Source: Anaerostipes rhamnosivorans
GTDB taxonomy: Bacteria; Bacillota; Clostridia; Lachnospirales; Lachnospiraceae
DNA: 64,000 bases
Assembly (NCBI RefSeq): GCF_005280655.1
Contig: NZ_CP040058.1
Span: 1,087,001 to 1,151,000 of the forward strand
Direction of reading: 5' to 3'
Within the stretch, counting starts at the first letter, position 1; each line of letters begins with the position of its first letter. Shown here in pieces: positions 10,429 through 18,952 of the stretch. A model generated the notes under the pieces. The model did not search any database, was not told where the DNA came from, and was given only the letters and a program-made list of their open reading frames with translations. The position numbers were made by a program, and so were the translations under genes.

Positions 10429-11565
10429 ATGATTTATTTAGACAGTGCGGCCACCAGTTATTATCGCCCTGATTCTGTGGCTCTTGCAGTGGCAGATGCC
10501 GTGCGGCACATGGGAAACAGTTCCAGAGGGATCCATGACGCCGCTCTGGACGCTTCCAGAACCATATATCAGGTAAGGGAGAAGCTGGGGGAAATGTTCG
10601 GCTGTGGCCCCTCTCAGATTGCCTTTGCCTCCAATGTGACGGAGAGCCTCAATACAGCCCTCTGCGGCCTGCTTCGTCCAGGGGACCACGTGGTGACAAC
10701 AGTCCTTGAACACAACAGCGTTCTGAGGCCTTTGTACCGGCTGGAACAGCAGGGAGTGGAACTTTCCATAGCAGGTTGTGATACGCTTGGGACTGTCTGC
10801 CCGGAAGATATACAGGCTCTGTTTCGACCAAATACCAGAGCGGTCGTCTGCACACATGCATCGAATCTTACAGGCAATCTTATGGATATCCGCAGGATCG
10901 GAAAAGCGGCCCACGAGCGGGGCATTCTGATGATCGTAGATGGCGCGCAGACAGCTGGGATCTTTCCTGTGGATCTTAGGAAGGACCATGTTGATGTCTT
11001 TTGCTTTACAGGCCATAAAAGCCTGCTGGGTCCCCAGGGCACCGGAGGCATGGCAGTGCGGCAGGGACTTTTGATCGAGCCTTTAAAGGTTGGAGGGAGC
11101 GGTATCAAAACCTTTGAGAAAGAACAGCCGGAGCAGATGCCGGAGGTTTTAGAAGCCGGGACTTTAAACGGCCACGGAATCGCAGGCCTTGGCGCGGGAA
11201 TCGATTATATCAGCAGTAAGGGAATGGACAAACTTAAGGAGAAAGAACTCTGCTTGGCAGAGATGTTCTATGAGAGGGTCATTCAAATTCCAGAAGTAAA
11301 GGTATACGGAAGTTTTACAACGAAGCAGAGAGCGCCCATCGTCAGCCTGAATATAAAGGAACTTCCCTCAGGGGAAGTGAGCAGCATTCTGATGGAGGAG
11401 TATGATATCTGTACCCGGTCAGGCGGGCACTGTGCCCCTTTGATGCATAAAGCTTTTGGGACCGAAGTACAGGGAATGGTGCGTTTCAGTTTTTCCAGCT
11501 TTAATACGGAAGAGCAGACAGAGCAGGTGGTGAAGGCCGTAAAAGAAATTGCAGAAGAAAGATGA
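10429..11565 (+). CDS. Class V aminotransferase-fold cysteine desulfurase
   Basis: PLP enzyme of 378 residues that removes S (or Se) from Cys/Sec. Visible: IYLDSAATSYYRP at the start, ASNVTESLNTAL, HNSVLRPLYRL, DGAQTAGIFPVD, FTGHKSLLGPQG with the PLP Lys, EAGTLNGHGIAGLGAG, and RSGGHCAPLMHK with the mobile Cys. The short loop around the Cys fits group II (SufS/CsdB). Its place after selD-yedF suggests it feeds the selenium pathway. ATG 10429 is preferred over an in-frame GTG at 10423 because GGGAGG lies just upstream. Confidence 0.92.
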   Translation: MIYLDSAATSYYRPDSVALAVADAVRHMGNSSRGIHDAALDASRTIYQVREKLGEMFGCGPSQIAFASNVTESLNTALCGLLRPGDHVVTTVLEHNSVLRPLYRLEQQGVELSIAGCDTLGTVCPEDIQALFRPNTRAVVCTHASNLTGNLMDIRRIGKAAHERGILMIVDGAQTAGIFPVDLRKDHVDVFCFTGHKSLLGPQGTGGMAVRQGLLIEPLKVGGSGIKTFEKEQPEQMPEVLEAGTLNGHGIAGLGAGIDYISSKGMDKLKEKELCLAEMFYERVIQIPEVKVYGSFTTKQRAPIVSLNIKELPSGEVSSILMEEYDICTRSGGHCAPLMHKAFGTEVQGMVRFSFSSFNTEEQTEQVVKAVKEIAEER

Positions 11566-11577
11566 AGGTGATGATGT

Positions 11578-12759
11578 ATGCTGGCTGTGATCTTGGCACC
11601 GTTTTATTTATTGCTGAACTATTATTTATATAAAAGAGGTCTTCATTGGCTCACGGTATATGTTAGTATGTTTCATTCCAGGAAACCCCGCATCCTATAT
11701 ACGGTCTTATACTGGGGCACGGCAACATCCCTTCTGACGGCATTTTTGCTGCCTCAGTCCCAACTGCAGAGGATTTTTAAAGTTGTCAGCAACTATTGGA
11801 TTGGGATGTTTTTCTGCGCTGTCTCACTGACAGCCGCTGCAGATATGATCGGATGGATCCTGAACAGAAGGAGGCAGAAAAGGAAACGAGGGATATCCTT
11901 TTGGGCAGGTGTATTTATTTTGGCAGCCGTCCTGTGCTTTACTGTCTATGGCAGTGTCCATGCCAGACATGTTGATACCACCAGTTACCAGGTGACAGTG
12001 GACAAAGCCTGTCCAGGCAGGGATCAGTTGAAGATCGTTTTGATCGCGGACCTGCATCTGGGCTATAACAGTGGACTTTCGCAGGTGCGCAGGGTTGTGG
12101 AAAAGACAAATGAGGGAAAACCGGATTTAGTCTGCATTGCCGGAGATATTTTTGACAATGAATACCGGGCTGTAAAGAATCCGGATCAGATAGAGAAGGA
12201 ACTTGCCAAAATAAAAAGTACCTACGGTACATATGCATGCTGGGGCAACCATGATCTCAATGAAAAGATCCTGGGCGGATTTACATTCGGCACAAAGAAG
12301 CACAGCTCAGATGACAGACAGATGAGAGCGTTCTTAACACGTTCCAAGATCAAAGTCTTGGATGACAAAACAGTTCTGGTAGGGCAGAGTTTTTATCTTG
12401 CAGGAAGAAAAGACCCATCTAAGGCGAAAAAAATGGGAGTTGAAAGGAAGAATCCAGGAGTTCTTCTGGCAGATTGTGATTTGAGCAAACTGGTGATCGT
12501 TATGGACCATGAACCAAAAGAGCTTAAGGAGCTGTCAGAAGAGGGAGCGGATCTGGACTTATCCGGCCATACCCATGACGGCCAGATCTTTCCGGGAAAT
12601 GTGCTTACATCCCTCATGTGGGAGAATTCCTGTGGATATAAGAAAATAGGGGCTATGAGTTCTGTGGTCACATCCGGTGCGGGGGTCTGGGGACCGCCTA
12701 TGCGGGTGGGAACCAAGTCAGAGATCTGTGAGATCACGGTCCGCTTCACCGGGAAATAA
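11578..12759 (+). CDS. Membrane-anchored calcineurin-like metallophosphoesterase
   Basis: 393 residues. The first 130 or so hold about four hydrophobic segments (for example ILAPFYLLLNYYLY, GMFFCAVSLTAAADMIG, AGVFILAAVLCFTVYG). The catalytic domain follows: LIADLHLGYN (about residue 155), CIAGDIFDN, ACWGNHDLN, MDHEPKEL and DLSGHTHDGQIFPGN, the five metallophosphoesterase motifs. It resembles YkuE/YaeI-type enzymes; those act on lipid or cyclic phosphate substrates, but the substrate here is unknown. Starts 12 bases after the desulfurase. Its last 42 bases overlap the convergent glycosylase gene. Confidence 0.87.
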   Translation: MLAVILAPFYLLLNYYLYKRGLHWLTVYVSMFHSRKPRILYTVLYWGTATSLLTAFLLPQSQLQRIFKVVSNYWIGMFFCAVSLTAAADMIGWILNRRRQKRKRGISFWAGVFILAAVLCFTVYGSVHARHVDTTSYQVTVDKACPGRDQLKIVLIADLHLGYNSGLSQVRRVVEKTNEGKPDLVCIAGDIFDNEYRAVKNPDQIEKELAKIKSTYGTYACWGNHDLNEKILGGFTFGTKKHSSDDRQMRAFLTRSKIKVLDDKTVLVGQSFYLAGRKDPSKAKKMGVERKNPGVLLADCDLSKLVIVMDHEPKELKELSEEGADLDLSGHTHDGQIFPGNVLTSLMWENSCGYKKIGAMSSVVTSGAGVWGPPMRVGTKSEICEITVRFTGK

Positions 12760-13245
12760 CCCCTGGCGGAGTGCAGGACCCCAGACACTGACCAGGCGAT
12801 TAAGAGACCAGGCTGCGTTGGCCGGGCTTGTGGAAGGAAGTTTTACTGCCTCTCTGTTCAGGGACGGCTCCAGATATTTATGAAACAGTTTGTGTGAGGT
12901 CCCGCCATTGGTATAGATGGTGCGCACCGGTGCCAGGGCCAGCAGATTGCTCAGATCGTTGGGAGTCACATTGCGGATGGAACTGTCGCTGGAGCCCTGG
13001 ATATCGCAGGATGCGATCACATCCCACACGGCGATATGGTTGGACAGCAGAAAGATTGTCTTTTCTTCCACTGTTCCAGGGACAGGCTGTCCAAGGCAGG
13101 CGGCCAGCACCTTCCAGAACCGGTTCTGGGGATGATGGTAAAAGAAGTGTCCCTCCCTGGACTTTACAGAAGGGAAACTGCCCAGGATCAGGATTTTGGA
13201 TTCGTGGTTAAAGACAGGTTTGATTTCATGAATCATATGTTCCAT
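12718..13245 (-). CDS. DNA-deoxyinosine/uracil-type DNA glycosylase
   Basis: 175-residue member of the uracil-DNA-glycosylase superfamily, of the group annotated as DNA-deoxyinosine glycosylase. Seen: ILILGSFPSVKSREGHFFYHHPQNRFWKVLA near the N terminus (motif 1, with FYxHPQNRFW typical of the MUG-like group), AVWDVIASCDIQGSSDSSIRN and a late LPSTSPANAAW (motif 2). It would excise deaminated bases. ATG at 13245 follows AAAGGAG at 7 bases; an ATG at 13263 lacks a site. It overlaps the phosphoesterase gene tail to tail. Confidence 0.9.
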   Translation of the reverse strand: MEHMIHEIKPVFNHESKILILGSFPSVKSREGHFFYHHPQNRFWKVLAACLGQPVPGTVEEKTIFLLSNHIAVWDVIASCDIQGSSDSSIRNVTPNDLSNLLALAPVRTIYTNGGTSHKLFHKYLEPSLNREAVKLPSTSPANAAWSLNRLVSVWGPALRQGLFPGEADRDLTDL

Positions 13246-13372
13246 ATGAAAACTCCTTTGCATATTTTTCTTAGATTTATGTTAAGGGATTTCTTTCTCA
13301 GATGCAAGAAAAGAAATTCTTGCCATTCTAAAATAGCTGTGTTAATATCTTAACGTATGTATATGCTACATG
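13246..13372. other. Upstream region of glycosylase gene and riboswitch
   Basis: No gene seen. It must contain the glycosylase promoter on the minus strand and the plus-strand promoter for the glycine riboswitch; TATGCT at about 13361 is a possible -10 for the latter. Confidence 0.4.
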
Positions 13373-13456
13373 CACTCTGGAGAGTCTCAAAGGAAGAGCG
13401 CCGAAGGTGTACGACAGCATCGCTGTTTATCTCTCAGGCAAAAGGACAGAGAATAC
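13373..13456 (+). promoter_or_regulatory. Glycine riboswitch (gcvT element), single aptamer
   Basis: Contains the family core in order: CTCTGGAGAG, GCGCCGAAGGTGTACGA, and ATCTCTCAGGCAAAAGGACA followed by AGAG. Only one full aptamer is visible, followed by a terminator and then a Na+/amino-acid symporter. Known glycine riboswitches control glycine cleavage or glycine/alanine transport genes in just this arrangement. Because a terminator follows, glycine binding probably changes the choice between termination and read-through. Confidence 0.93.
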
Positions 13457-13474
13457 GTGCTTACTCTTTCTTAG

Positions 13475-13500
13475 GTCAAACTTTCGGTTTGGCTTTTTTT
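13475..13500 (+). terminator. Riboswitch expression-platform terminator
   Basis: GTCAAAC pairs with GTTTGGC around a TTTCG loop, followed by seven T. It lies between the glycine aptamer and the symporter gene and is the likely regulated terminator. Confidence 0.8.
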
Positions 13501-13504
13501 ATTC

Positions 13505-13549
13505 CATAGGAAAGTGTGCCCTATGAAATAAAAAACGCTCCGCGAGGAT
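13505..13549 (+). repeat. Post-terminator intergenic repeat, copy 1
   Basis: Begins CATAGGAAA, contains CCTATGAAATAAAA and ends AACGCTCCGCGAGGAT. The same start and end, with a different middle, recur at 52672-52723. In both places the repeat starts directly after the T-run of a terminator. CATAGG and CCTATG can pair as a small hairpin. Confidence 0.6.
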
Positions 13550-13649
13550 CGTTATAGGCACTGCTTTTGAAATGTACTATAATATAAAAACCTCGGAGAA
13601 ATCACATATTTTATAGAAGAATACAGGAAACGAAAGAGGAGAAAAAATC

Positions 13650-15101
13650 ATGTTATCACAACTAAACAATTTTATCATTTGGCTTGACGATGTGGTGTGG
13701 GGAATCCCGCTGATCGTACTGATCTTAGCCGTAGGAATCTATCTGACAGTCCGGCTGGGGCTCCTGCAGATCAGGCATTTGCCAAAGGCATTAAAATATA
13801 TGGTGAAAAATGAAGACGGAGGATCCGGAGAAGTGACCAGTTTCGGGGCGCTCTGCACAGCGCTCTCAGCCACCATCGGAACCGGAAACATTGTCGGAGT
13901 AGCAACAGCGCTCTGTGCCGGAGGACCAGGTGCCTTATTCTGGATGATCCTGGCTGCGTTTTTCGGTATGGCCACCAAATATGCCGAGGGACTTCTGGCC
14001 ATTAAATACCGGACCATCGATGAAAAAGGCCATGTGCTGGGAGGACCTTTTTATTACATAGAAAATGGAATGGGCCGAAAATGGCGGCCTTTGGCAAAGA
14101 TCTTTGCATTTTTTGGTGCAGGGGTTGGTTTGTTTGGAATCGGTACATTTACACAGGTGAACGGTATCTCCGGGGCGGTAAAAAACTTCTTTGATCCGAA
14201 CAATGCCCATATGATCCGCCTGTTTGGTAAGGATTATTCTTATATGGTGCTGGTTGCCAGCGTGATCATCACGATCTGTGTGGCGGCGGTTGTCCTTGGC
14301 GGTATTAAAAGAATCGCGGCGGTTTCCCAGGTCGTAGTGCCATTTATGGCAGTGGCCTATGTCTTGGCTGCCCTTAGCATCATTATCTTTAATATACAGG
14401 CAGTGCCGGCAGCTATCGTGCTTGTTGTAAAAAGCGCATTTGGAGTCAAAGCAGTGGCCGGGGGAGCATTGGGAACCATGCTGGCAGCCATGCAGTCCGG
14501 TATTGCCCGTGGTATTTTTTCCAATGAGGCAGGCCTTGGAAGTGCCCCCATCGCGGCAGCGGCAGCCCAGACAAAAGAACCGGTGCGTCAGGGCCTTGTT
14601 TCCATGACAGGTACGTTTATTGACACTATCGTGATCTGTACGATGACAGGACTCAGTATCGTCATTTCAGGGACATGGAATGTTGGCCTTGAGGGAGTTG
14701 AGGTGACAACAAAAGCATTCCAGATGGGAATGCCGTTTCCGCCGGTCGTGCCGTCCTTCATTTTAATGCTCTGTCTTGTATTCTTTGCATTTACGACCAT
14801 CCTTGGATGGAACTATTATGGTGAGCGGTGCCTGGAATACCTCACTAACGGTAAGATGAAGATCGTAATGGGGTACCGTTACCTGTATATCTTAGCTGTC
14901 TTCATCGGTCCTTTTATGACCGTGGAAGCGGTATGGAAGATCGCGGATATTTTTAACGCGCTGATGGCTCTTCCAAACCTGATCGCATTGGCGGCCTTAA
15001 GCCCAGTGGTTATAGCAGAGACAAAAGCATACTTTGCCAAGTTAAAATTTGAACAAGAAAACAGCGGTGTGGACACAAACTGTGAACAGACAGCTGAATA
15101 G
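13650..15101 (+). CDS. Sodium:alanine/glycine symporter (AGCS family)
   Basis: Inner-membrane Na+-coupled importer of glycine or alanine, 483 residues with about 11 hydrophobic segments. AGCS signs: WGIPLIVLILAVGIYLTVRLG, GALCTALSATIGTGNIVGVATAL (about residues 69-90), GPGALFWMILAAFFGMATKYAEG, GGPFYYIENG, MQSGIARGIFSNEAGLGSAP (about 277-296) and GWNYYGERC. Start ATG 13650 follows AGAGGAG. The glycine riboswitch upstream makes glycine the most likely regulated solute. Confidence 0.93.
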   Translation: MLSQLNNFIIWLDDVVWGIPLIVLILAVGIYLTVRLGLLQIRHLPKALKYMVKNEDGGSGEVTSFGALCTALSATIGTGNIVGVATALCAGGPGALFWMILAAFFGMATKYAEGLLAIKYRTIDEKGHVLGGPFYYIENGMGRKWRPLAKIFAFFGAGVGLFGIGTFTQVNGISGAVKNFFDPNNAHMIRLFGKDYSYMVLVASVIITICVAAVVLGGIKRIAAVSQVVVPFMAVAYVLAALSIIIFNIQAVPAAIVLVVKSAFGVKAVAGGALGTMLAAMQSGIARGIFSNEAGLGSAPIAAAAAQTKEPVRQGLVSMTGTFIDTIVICTMTGLSIVISGTWNVGLEGVEVTTKAFQMGMPFPPVVPSFILMLCLVFFAFTTILGWNYYGERCLEYLTNGKMKIVMGYRYLYILAVFIGPFMTVEAVWKIADIFNALMALPNLIALAALSPVVIAETKAYFAKLKFEQENSGVDTNCEQTAE

Positions 15102-15110
15102 AACAAATGT

Positions 15111-15139
15111 AAAACGCCTCCGGTCTCCGGGGGTGTTTT
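15111..15139 (+). terminator. Terminator of the symporter gene
   Basis: AAAACGCCTCCGG pairs with CCGGGGGTGTTTT, with a short T-rich tail, just after the AGCS stop codon. Confidence 0.75.
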
Positions 15140-15293
15140 GTGTTATATGGCCTGCAACGCGGTTATTGAGAAACTGGTACTATTAAAAATATAAAAACTG
15201 GATATTTTGACAATGCCAATAAACTGTATAATGAATTACAATATCAGTCTGATACGTGAACTTTTAGGGAAACAACTTTGGAGGAAAGCAGCA

Positions 15294-16169
15294 ATGAAAA
15301 ATGAACGTTACCAGTTAAATAGACAGTTGGCGCAGATGTTAAAGGGTGGAGTCATCATGGATGTGACCACTCCGGAACAGGCAAAGATTGCGGAAGAGGC
15401 CGGTGCATGCGCTGTCATGGCATTGGAACGGATACCGGCAGATATCCGTGCCGCAGGCGGTGTATCCAGAATGAGTGATCCGGAGATGATCCGGGGGATC
15501 CAGCAGACAGTGTCGATTCCAGTGATGGCAAAGGTCAGGATTGGACATTTTGCAGAAGCTCAGATTCTGGAAGCCATAGAGATCGACTATATTGATGAGA
15601 GTGAGGTGCTCTCACCTGCCGATGACGTATATCATATTGATAAGACAAAGTTTCATGTTCCATTTGTATGCGGAGCAAAGGATCTATCAGAGGCCCTTAG
15701 AAGGATCAATGAAGGGGCATCTATGATACGGACCAAAGGGGAGCCTGGAACCGGAGATATCGTTCAGGCTGTGCGCCATATGAGAAGGATGAACCGGGAT
15801 ATTAGAAGAATCGTATCTATGTCTGAGGACGAATTGTTTGATGAGGCAAAGAAGCTTAGTGTGCCGCATGAACTAGTCCTGAAGGTACACAAAGACGGAA
15901 GGCTTCCTGTGGTTAACTTTGCAGCGGGCGGTGTGGCAACCCCGGCGGACGCCGCCCTGATGATGCAGCTGGGAGCAGAAGGAGTTTTTGTGGGTTCCGG
16001 TATCTTTAAATCAGGAGATCCTAAGAAGCGGGCACAGTCCATTGTAAAGGCTGTGACAAACTTTCAAGATCCCACCATACTGGCTGAACTGTCTTCCGGC
16101 CTTGGGCCAGCCATGGTCGGCGTCAACGAGGATGAGATCCAGCTTCTAATGGCGGAAAGAGGCAGATAA
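15294..16169 (+). CDS. pdxS: Pyridoxal 5'-phosphate synthase subunit PdxS
   Basis: Synthase subunit of the ribose-5-phosphate-dependent PLP pathway; forms a dodecamer that binds PdxT. The 291-residue TIM barrel shows the family blocks [51 protein letters not shown] (Lys that binds the pentulose phosphate), [50 protein letters not shown] and [12 protein letters not shown] 15294 is chosen. An in-frame ATG at 15207 lies in a promoter-like stretch, where TTGACA and TATAAT are 14 bases apart, and is unlikely. Confidence 0.97.
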   Translation: MKNERYQLNRQLAQMLKGGVIMDVTTPEQAKIAEEAGACAVMALERIPADIRAAGGVSRMSDPEMIRGIQQTVSIPVMAKVRIGHFAEAQILEAIEIDYIDESEVLSPADDVYHIDKTKFHVPFVCGAKDLSEALRRINEGASMIRTKGEPGTGDIVQAVRHMRRMNRDIRRIVSMSEDELFDEAKKLSVPHELVLKVHKDGRLPVVNFAAGGVATPADAALMMQLGAEGVFVGSGIFKSGDPKKRAQSIVKAVTNFQDPTILAELSSGLGPAMVGVNEDEIQLLMAERGR

Positions 16170-16738
16170 TGAGAATCGGAGTACTGGCCTTACAGGGTGC
16201 GTTTATAGAACACCGGAAAAAGATAGAGGCTCTAGGCGCAGAGAGTTTTGAGATCCGCTCCGGGAAAGACTTAGACAGACAGCTGGATGGGATCATACTG
16301 CCGGGAGGGGAGAGCACAGTCATGGGAAAGCTTCTTTTAGAGCTTAATATGACAAAAACGCTGATCCATATGATCTCAGAAGGAATACCTGTATTCGGTA
16401 CCTGTGCCGGATTGATCCTCATGGCGCAAAACATCGTGGGGGAAGAGAGAACTCATCTTGGAACAATGGACATCACCGCCAGGAGAAATGCCTATGGCCG
16501 CCAGCTTGGAAGTTTCTGCGCAAGTGGATGCTTTGGAGATGAGACAGAAATCCCTATGACATTCATCCGTGCGCCATATATTCAGGAGACTGGCAAAGAG
16601 GTAGACATTCTGTCCTCTGTAGACGGACGTATTGTCGCCGCCAGACAGAAGAATCAGCTTGTGACAGCCTTTCACCCTGAACTGGATGATGACAACAGGG
16701 TGTATCGGTATTTCCTTGATATGGCAGAGAGATCCTAA
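16169..16738 (+). CDS. pdxT: Pyridoxal 5'-phosphate synthase glutaminase PdxT
   Basis: Class I glutaminase that supplies ammonia to PdxS. 189 residues with [40 protein letters not shown] with the nucleophile Cys, and TAFHPELDDD with the catalytic His and Glu. It begins within the pdxS stop codon (TAATG, one base shared), a typical coupled pair. Confidence 0.97.
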   Translation: MRIGVLALQGAFIEHRKKIEALGAESFEIRSGKDLDRQLDGIILPGGESTVMGKLLLELNMTKTLIHMISEGIPVFGTCAGLILMAQNIVGEERTHLGTMDITARRNAYGRQLGSFCASGCFGDETEIPMTFIRAPYIQETGKEVDILSSVDGRIVAARQKNQLVTAFHPELDDDNRVYRYFLDMAERS

Positions 16739-16803
16739 AAGTCGACAAACCATCTCCGCTGAATTATAATACTCTTATCGAGCATTCAAAAAAGGAGAAG
16801 GAA

Positions 16804-17364
16804 ATGAAAACTTTGATATTGGCATCCGGATCTCCGAGGCGGAGAGAAATATGGCAGCAGGTCGGCCTGGAGTTTTCTGTGGTCCCCAGCAGCAAGGAGG
16901 AAGTGATTACAAGGCAGGATCCGAGAGAAGCCGTGATGGAACTGGCACTTATGAAAGCGGAAGACATTGCAGGGCAGACAGAAAGAGGCAGTCTGGTTGT
17001 AGGCGCAGATACGGTAGTAGTCAAGGACGGAAAGATCCTGGGCAAACCGGAGAACGAGGAGGATGCGGCCCGTATGCTCCGGCTGCTGAGCGGCGGAAGG
17101 CATCAGATATGTACAGGGGTTGCCTGTATCTTAGACGGGCAGAAAAAGGTATTCTGCGAAGAGACCTCTGTAGAATTTTATGATCTCTCAGAGGAGGAGA
17201 TCAAAGAGTATATAGACACAGGGGAACCGATGGACAAAGCCGGTGGCTATGGGATCCAGGGAAGGGCAGCAGGCTTTATCCGGGGCATCGAAGGAGATTA
17301 TTATAATGTGATGGGATTTCCGATTGCAAGATTTCTTCATTTGTTAAAAAAATGGAACAGATAG
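16804..17364 (+). CDS. maf: Maf-family nucleotide pyrophosphatase
   Basis: Nucleoside triphosphate pyrophosphatase of the Maf/HAM1 fold, thought to remove non-canonical or modified nucleotides and linked to septation. 186 residues with LILASGSPRRREIW at the start, VVGADTVVVKDGKILGKP (catalytic Asp), MLRLLSGGRHQICTGV and YIDTGEPMDKAGGYGIQG. Start ATG 16804 follows AAAGGAGAAGG. It is alone between pdxT (65-base gap) and a terminator. Confidence 0.95.
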   Translation: MKTLILASGSPRRREIWQQVGLEFSVVPSSKEEVITRQDPREAVMELALMKAEDIAGQTERGSLVVGADTVVVKDGKILGKPENEEDAARMLRLLSGGRHQICTGVACILDGQKKVFCEETSVEFYDLSEEEIKEYIDTGEPMDKAGGYGIQGRAAGFIRGIEGDYYNVMGFPIARFLHLLKKWNR

Positions 17365-17367
17365 CAT

Positions 17368-17404
17368 GGCAGCCAAACAAAAAAGTTTGGCTGCCAATTT
17401 TTTT
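17368..17404 (+). terminator. Terminator after maf
   Basis: Perfect stem GGCAGCCAAAC/GTTTGGCTGCC with an AAAAAA loop and a following T-run. Confidence 0.9.
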
Positions 17405-17481
17405 GATGTTTTAGGTTAAATATGGTATTCTTATATTATATTTTTACAGGAACTGATGATAAATCAAATAGGGGGAGTAGT

Positions 17482-18933
17482 ATGAAAAAAATAGCGGTTT
17501 ATTTCCTTGCCTGCCTGATGGCAGTGTCACTGCTGACAGGATGCGGGACAAAAAAAGAGGAGGCAAAGACAGTAGAACTGGATAAGGACAATCCGACGGT
17601 CATCTCTGTCTGGCATTATTACAACGGAGCCCAGCAGGAAGCGTTTGAGAAACTGGTGGGACAATTCAACAATAAGGAAGGTAAGGAACAAGGGATCTAT
17701 GTAGAGACCTATGCCCAGGGAAATGTCTACGACCTGGAGAAAACGGTACTTAATTCAGCCAATAAAAAAGCCGGCGCAAGTGAAATGCCGAATATTTTTG
17801 CGGCTTACGCGGATACCGCATATCAGGTAAACAAACTTGGCCTTGTGGCAGATCTGAATGAATACCTGACAAAGTCCGAGATCAGTGAATATGTAGATAA
17901 CTATATTGAAGAAGGAGAACTCTCCAAAAAGGGTGAATTAAAGATCTTTCCTGTAGCCAAAGCCACAGAGGTTCTTGCGGTAAACCAGACAGACTGGGAT
18001 AAGTTTGCCAAGGCGACTGGTGCCAAGACTTCTGATCTGAGTACAATAGAAGGTCTCGTGAAAACAGCTGAGAAGTATTACAAGTGGACAGATAAGGCAA
18101 CCAAGAAGCCAAATGACGGAAAAGCATTTTATGGAAGAGATGCTATGGCAAACTACTTCTTTGTGGGTGCCAAGCAGCAGGGTGTGGATCTTTTGAAGAT
18201 CGAAGACGGCAAGTGTACCGTAAATTTTGATAAAAAGGTCGTGAGAAAACTTTGGGATAATTATTATGTCCCTTATATCAAAGGTTATTTTACTGCCAGC
18301 GGCAGATACAGAAGCGATGACATGAAGATGGGCAATCTGATCGCTTTTACCGGATCCAGCTCAGGAGCTGCGTATTATCCGAAAGCCGTTACGGTCAATG
18401 ATGAAAAAAATTATAAGATCCAGGTGAAATCCTACGAAGTTCCAAAGTTTGCGGACGGCGAGGATTATGCAGTGCAGCAGGGTGCAGGAATGGTTGTAAC
18501 CAAATCCTCAGACAAAGAAGTATATGCATCTGTCCAGTTTTTAAAATGGTTTACTGAATCCAAACGTAACTTTGAGTTTGCCAAATCCTCCAGTTATCTG
18601 CCGGTGAAAAAAGAAGCAAATAAAGAAAAGACTGTGGAAAATGCAATGAAGGATGAAAAAAATGAAGACATCAAAGACACAGTCAAGACGGCGGTTAACA
18701 CGGTCAATAACAACAAGATGTATACGCCAAAGGCAGCAAAGAACGGCAGCCAGATCAGAAATATTTTAGAATATTGTCTGTCAGATAAAGCAGGTCAGGA
18801 CAGGAAAGCGGTAGAAAAGGCCATTGAGGGCGGCATGTCTTATGATGCAGCGGTAGGAAAATACAATACGGACAAAAATTTTGATCAGTGGTATGAAAAA
18901 ACATTAAAGGAACTAAAAGCATTGGAAGGCTAA
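17482..18933 (+). CDS. Extracellular solute-binding lipoprotein (family 1)
   Basis: 483 residues with a lipoprotein signal: MKKIAVYFLACLMAVSLLTGCG, Cys about residue 21 in the LTGC lipobox. The mature part resembles ABC-transporter family 1 sugar-binding proteins (PTVISVWHYYNGAQQEAFEKLV near the N terminus, NIFAAYADTAYQVNKLG, GAGMVVTKSSDKEVYASVQFLKWF). No permease or ATPase gene is nearby. Instead it is followed 19 bases later by a membrane GGDEF-EAL protein, so it may act as an outside ligand sensor for that protein. ATG 17482 follows GGGGGAG; an upstream ATG at 17422 would spoil the signal peptide. Confidence 0.85.
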   Translation: MKKIAVYFLACLMAVSLLTGCGTKKEEAKTVELDKDNPTVISVWHYYNGAQQEAFEKLVGQFNNKEGKEQGIYVETYAQGNVYDLEKTVLNSANKKAGASEMPNIFAAYADTAYQVNKLGLVADLNEYLTKSEISEYVDNYIEEGELSKKGELKIFPVAKATEVLAVNQTDWDKFAKATGAKTSDLSTIEGLVKTAEKYYKWTDKATKKPNDGKAFYGRDAMANYFFVGAKQQGVDLLKIEDGKCTVNFDKKVVRKLWDNYYVPYIKGYFTASGRYRSDDMKMGNLIAFTGSSSGAAYYPKAVTVNDEKNYKIQVKSYEVPKFADGEDYAVQQGAGMVVTKSSDKEVYASVQFLKWFTESKRNFEFAKSSSYLPVKKEANKEKTVENAMKDEKNEDIKDTVKTAVNTVNNNKMYTPKAAKNGSQIRNILEYCLSDKAGQDRKAVEKAIEGGMSYDAAVGKYNTDKNFDQWYEKTLKELKALEG

Positions 18934-18952
18934 CGGGGTTTAGATTCAGGGT

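Noticed and set aside
13036..13353. Plus-strand ORFs opposite the DNA glycosylase gene
   Set aside because: They are shadows of the minus-strand gene, which has clear UDG-family motifs and a ribosome site.
15207..15293. Upstream extension of PdxS from ATG 15207
   Set aside because: The added residues are absent from PdxS proteins and the stretch contains promoter-like TTGACA and TATAAT.
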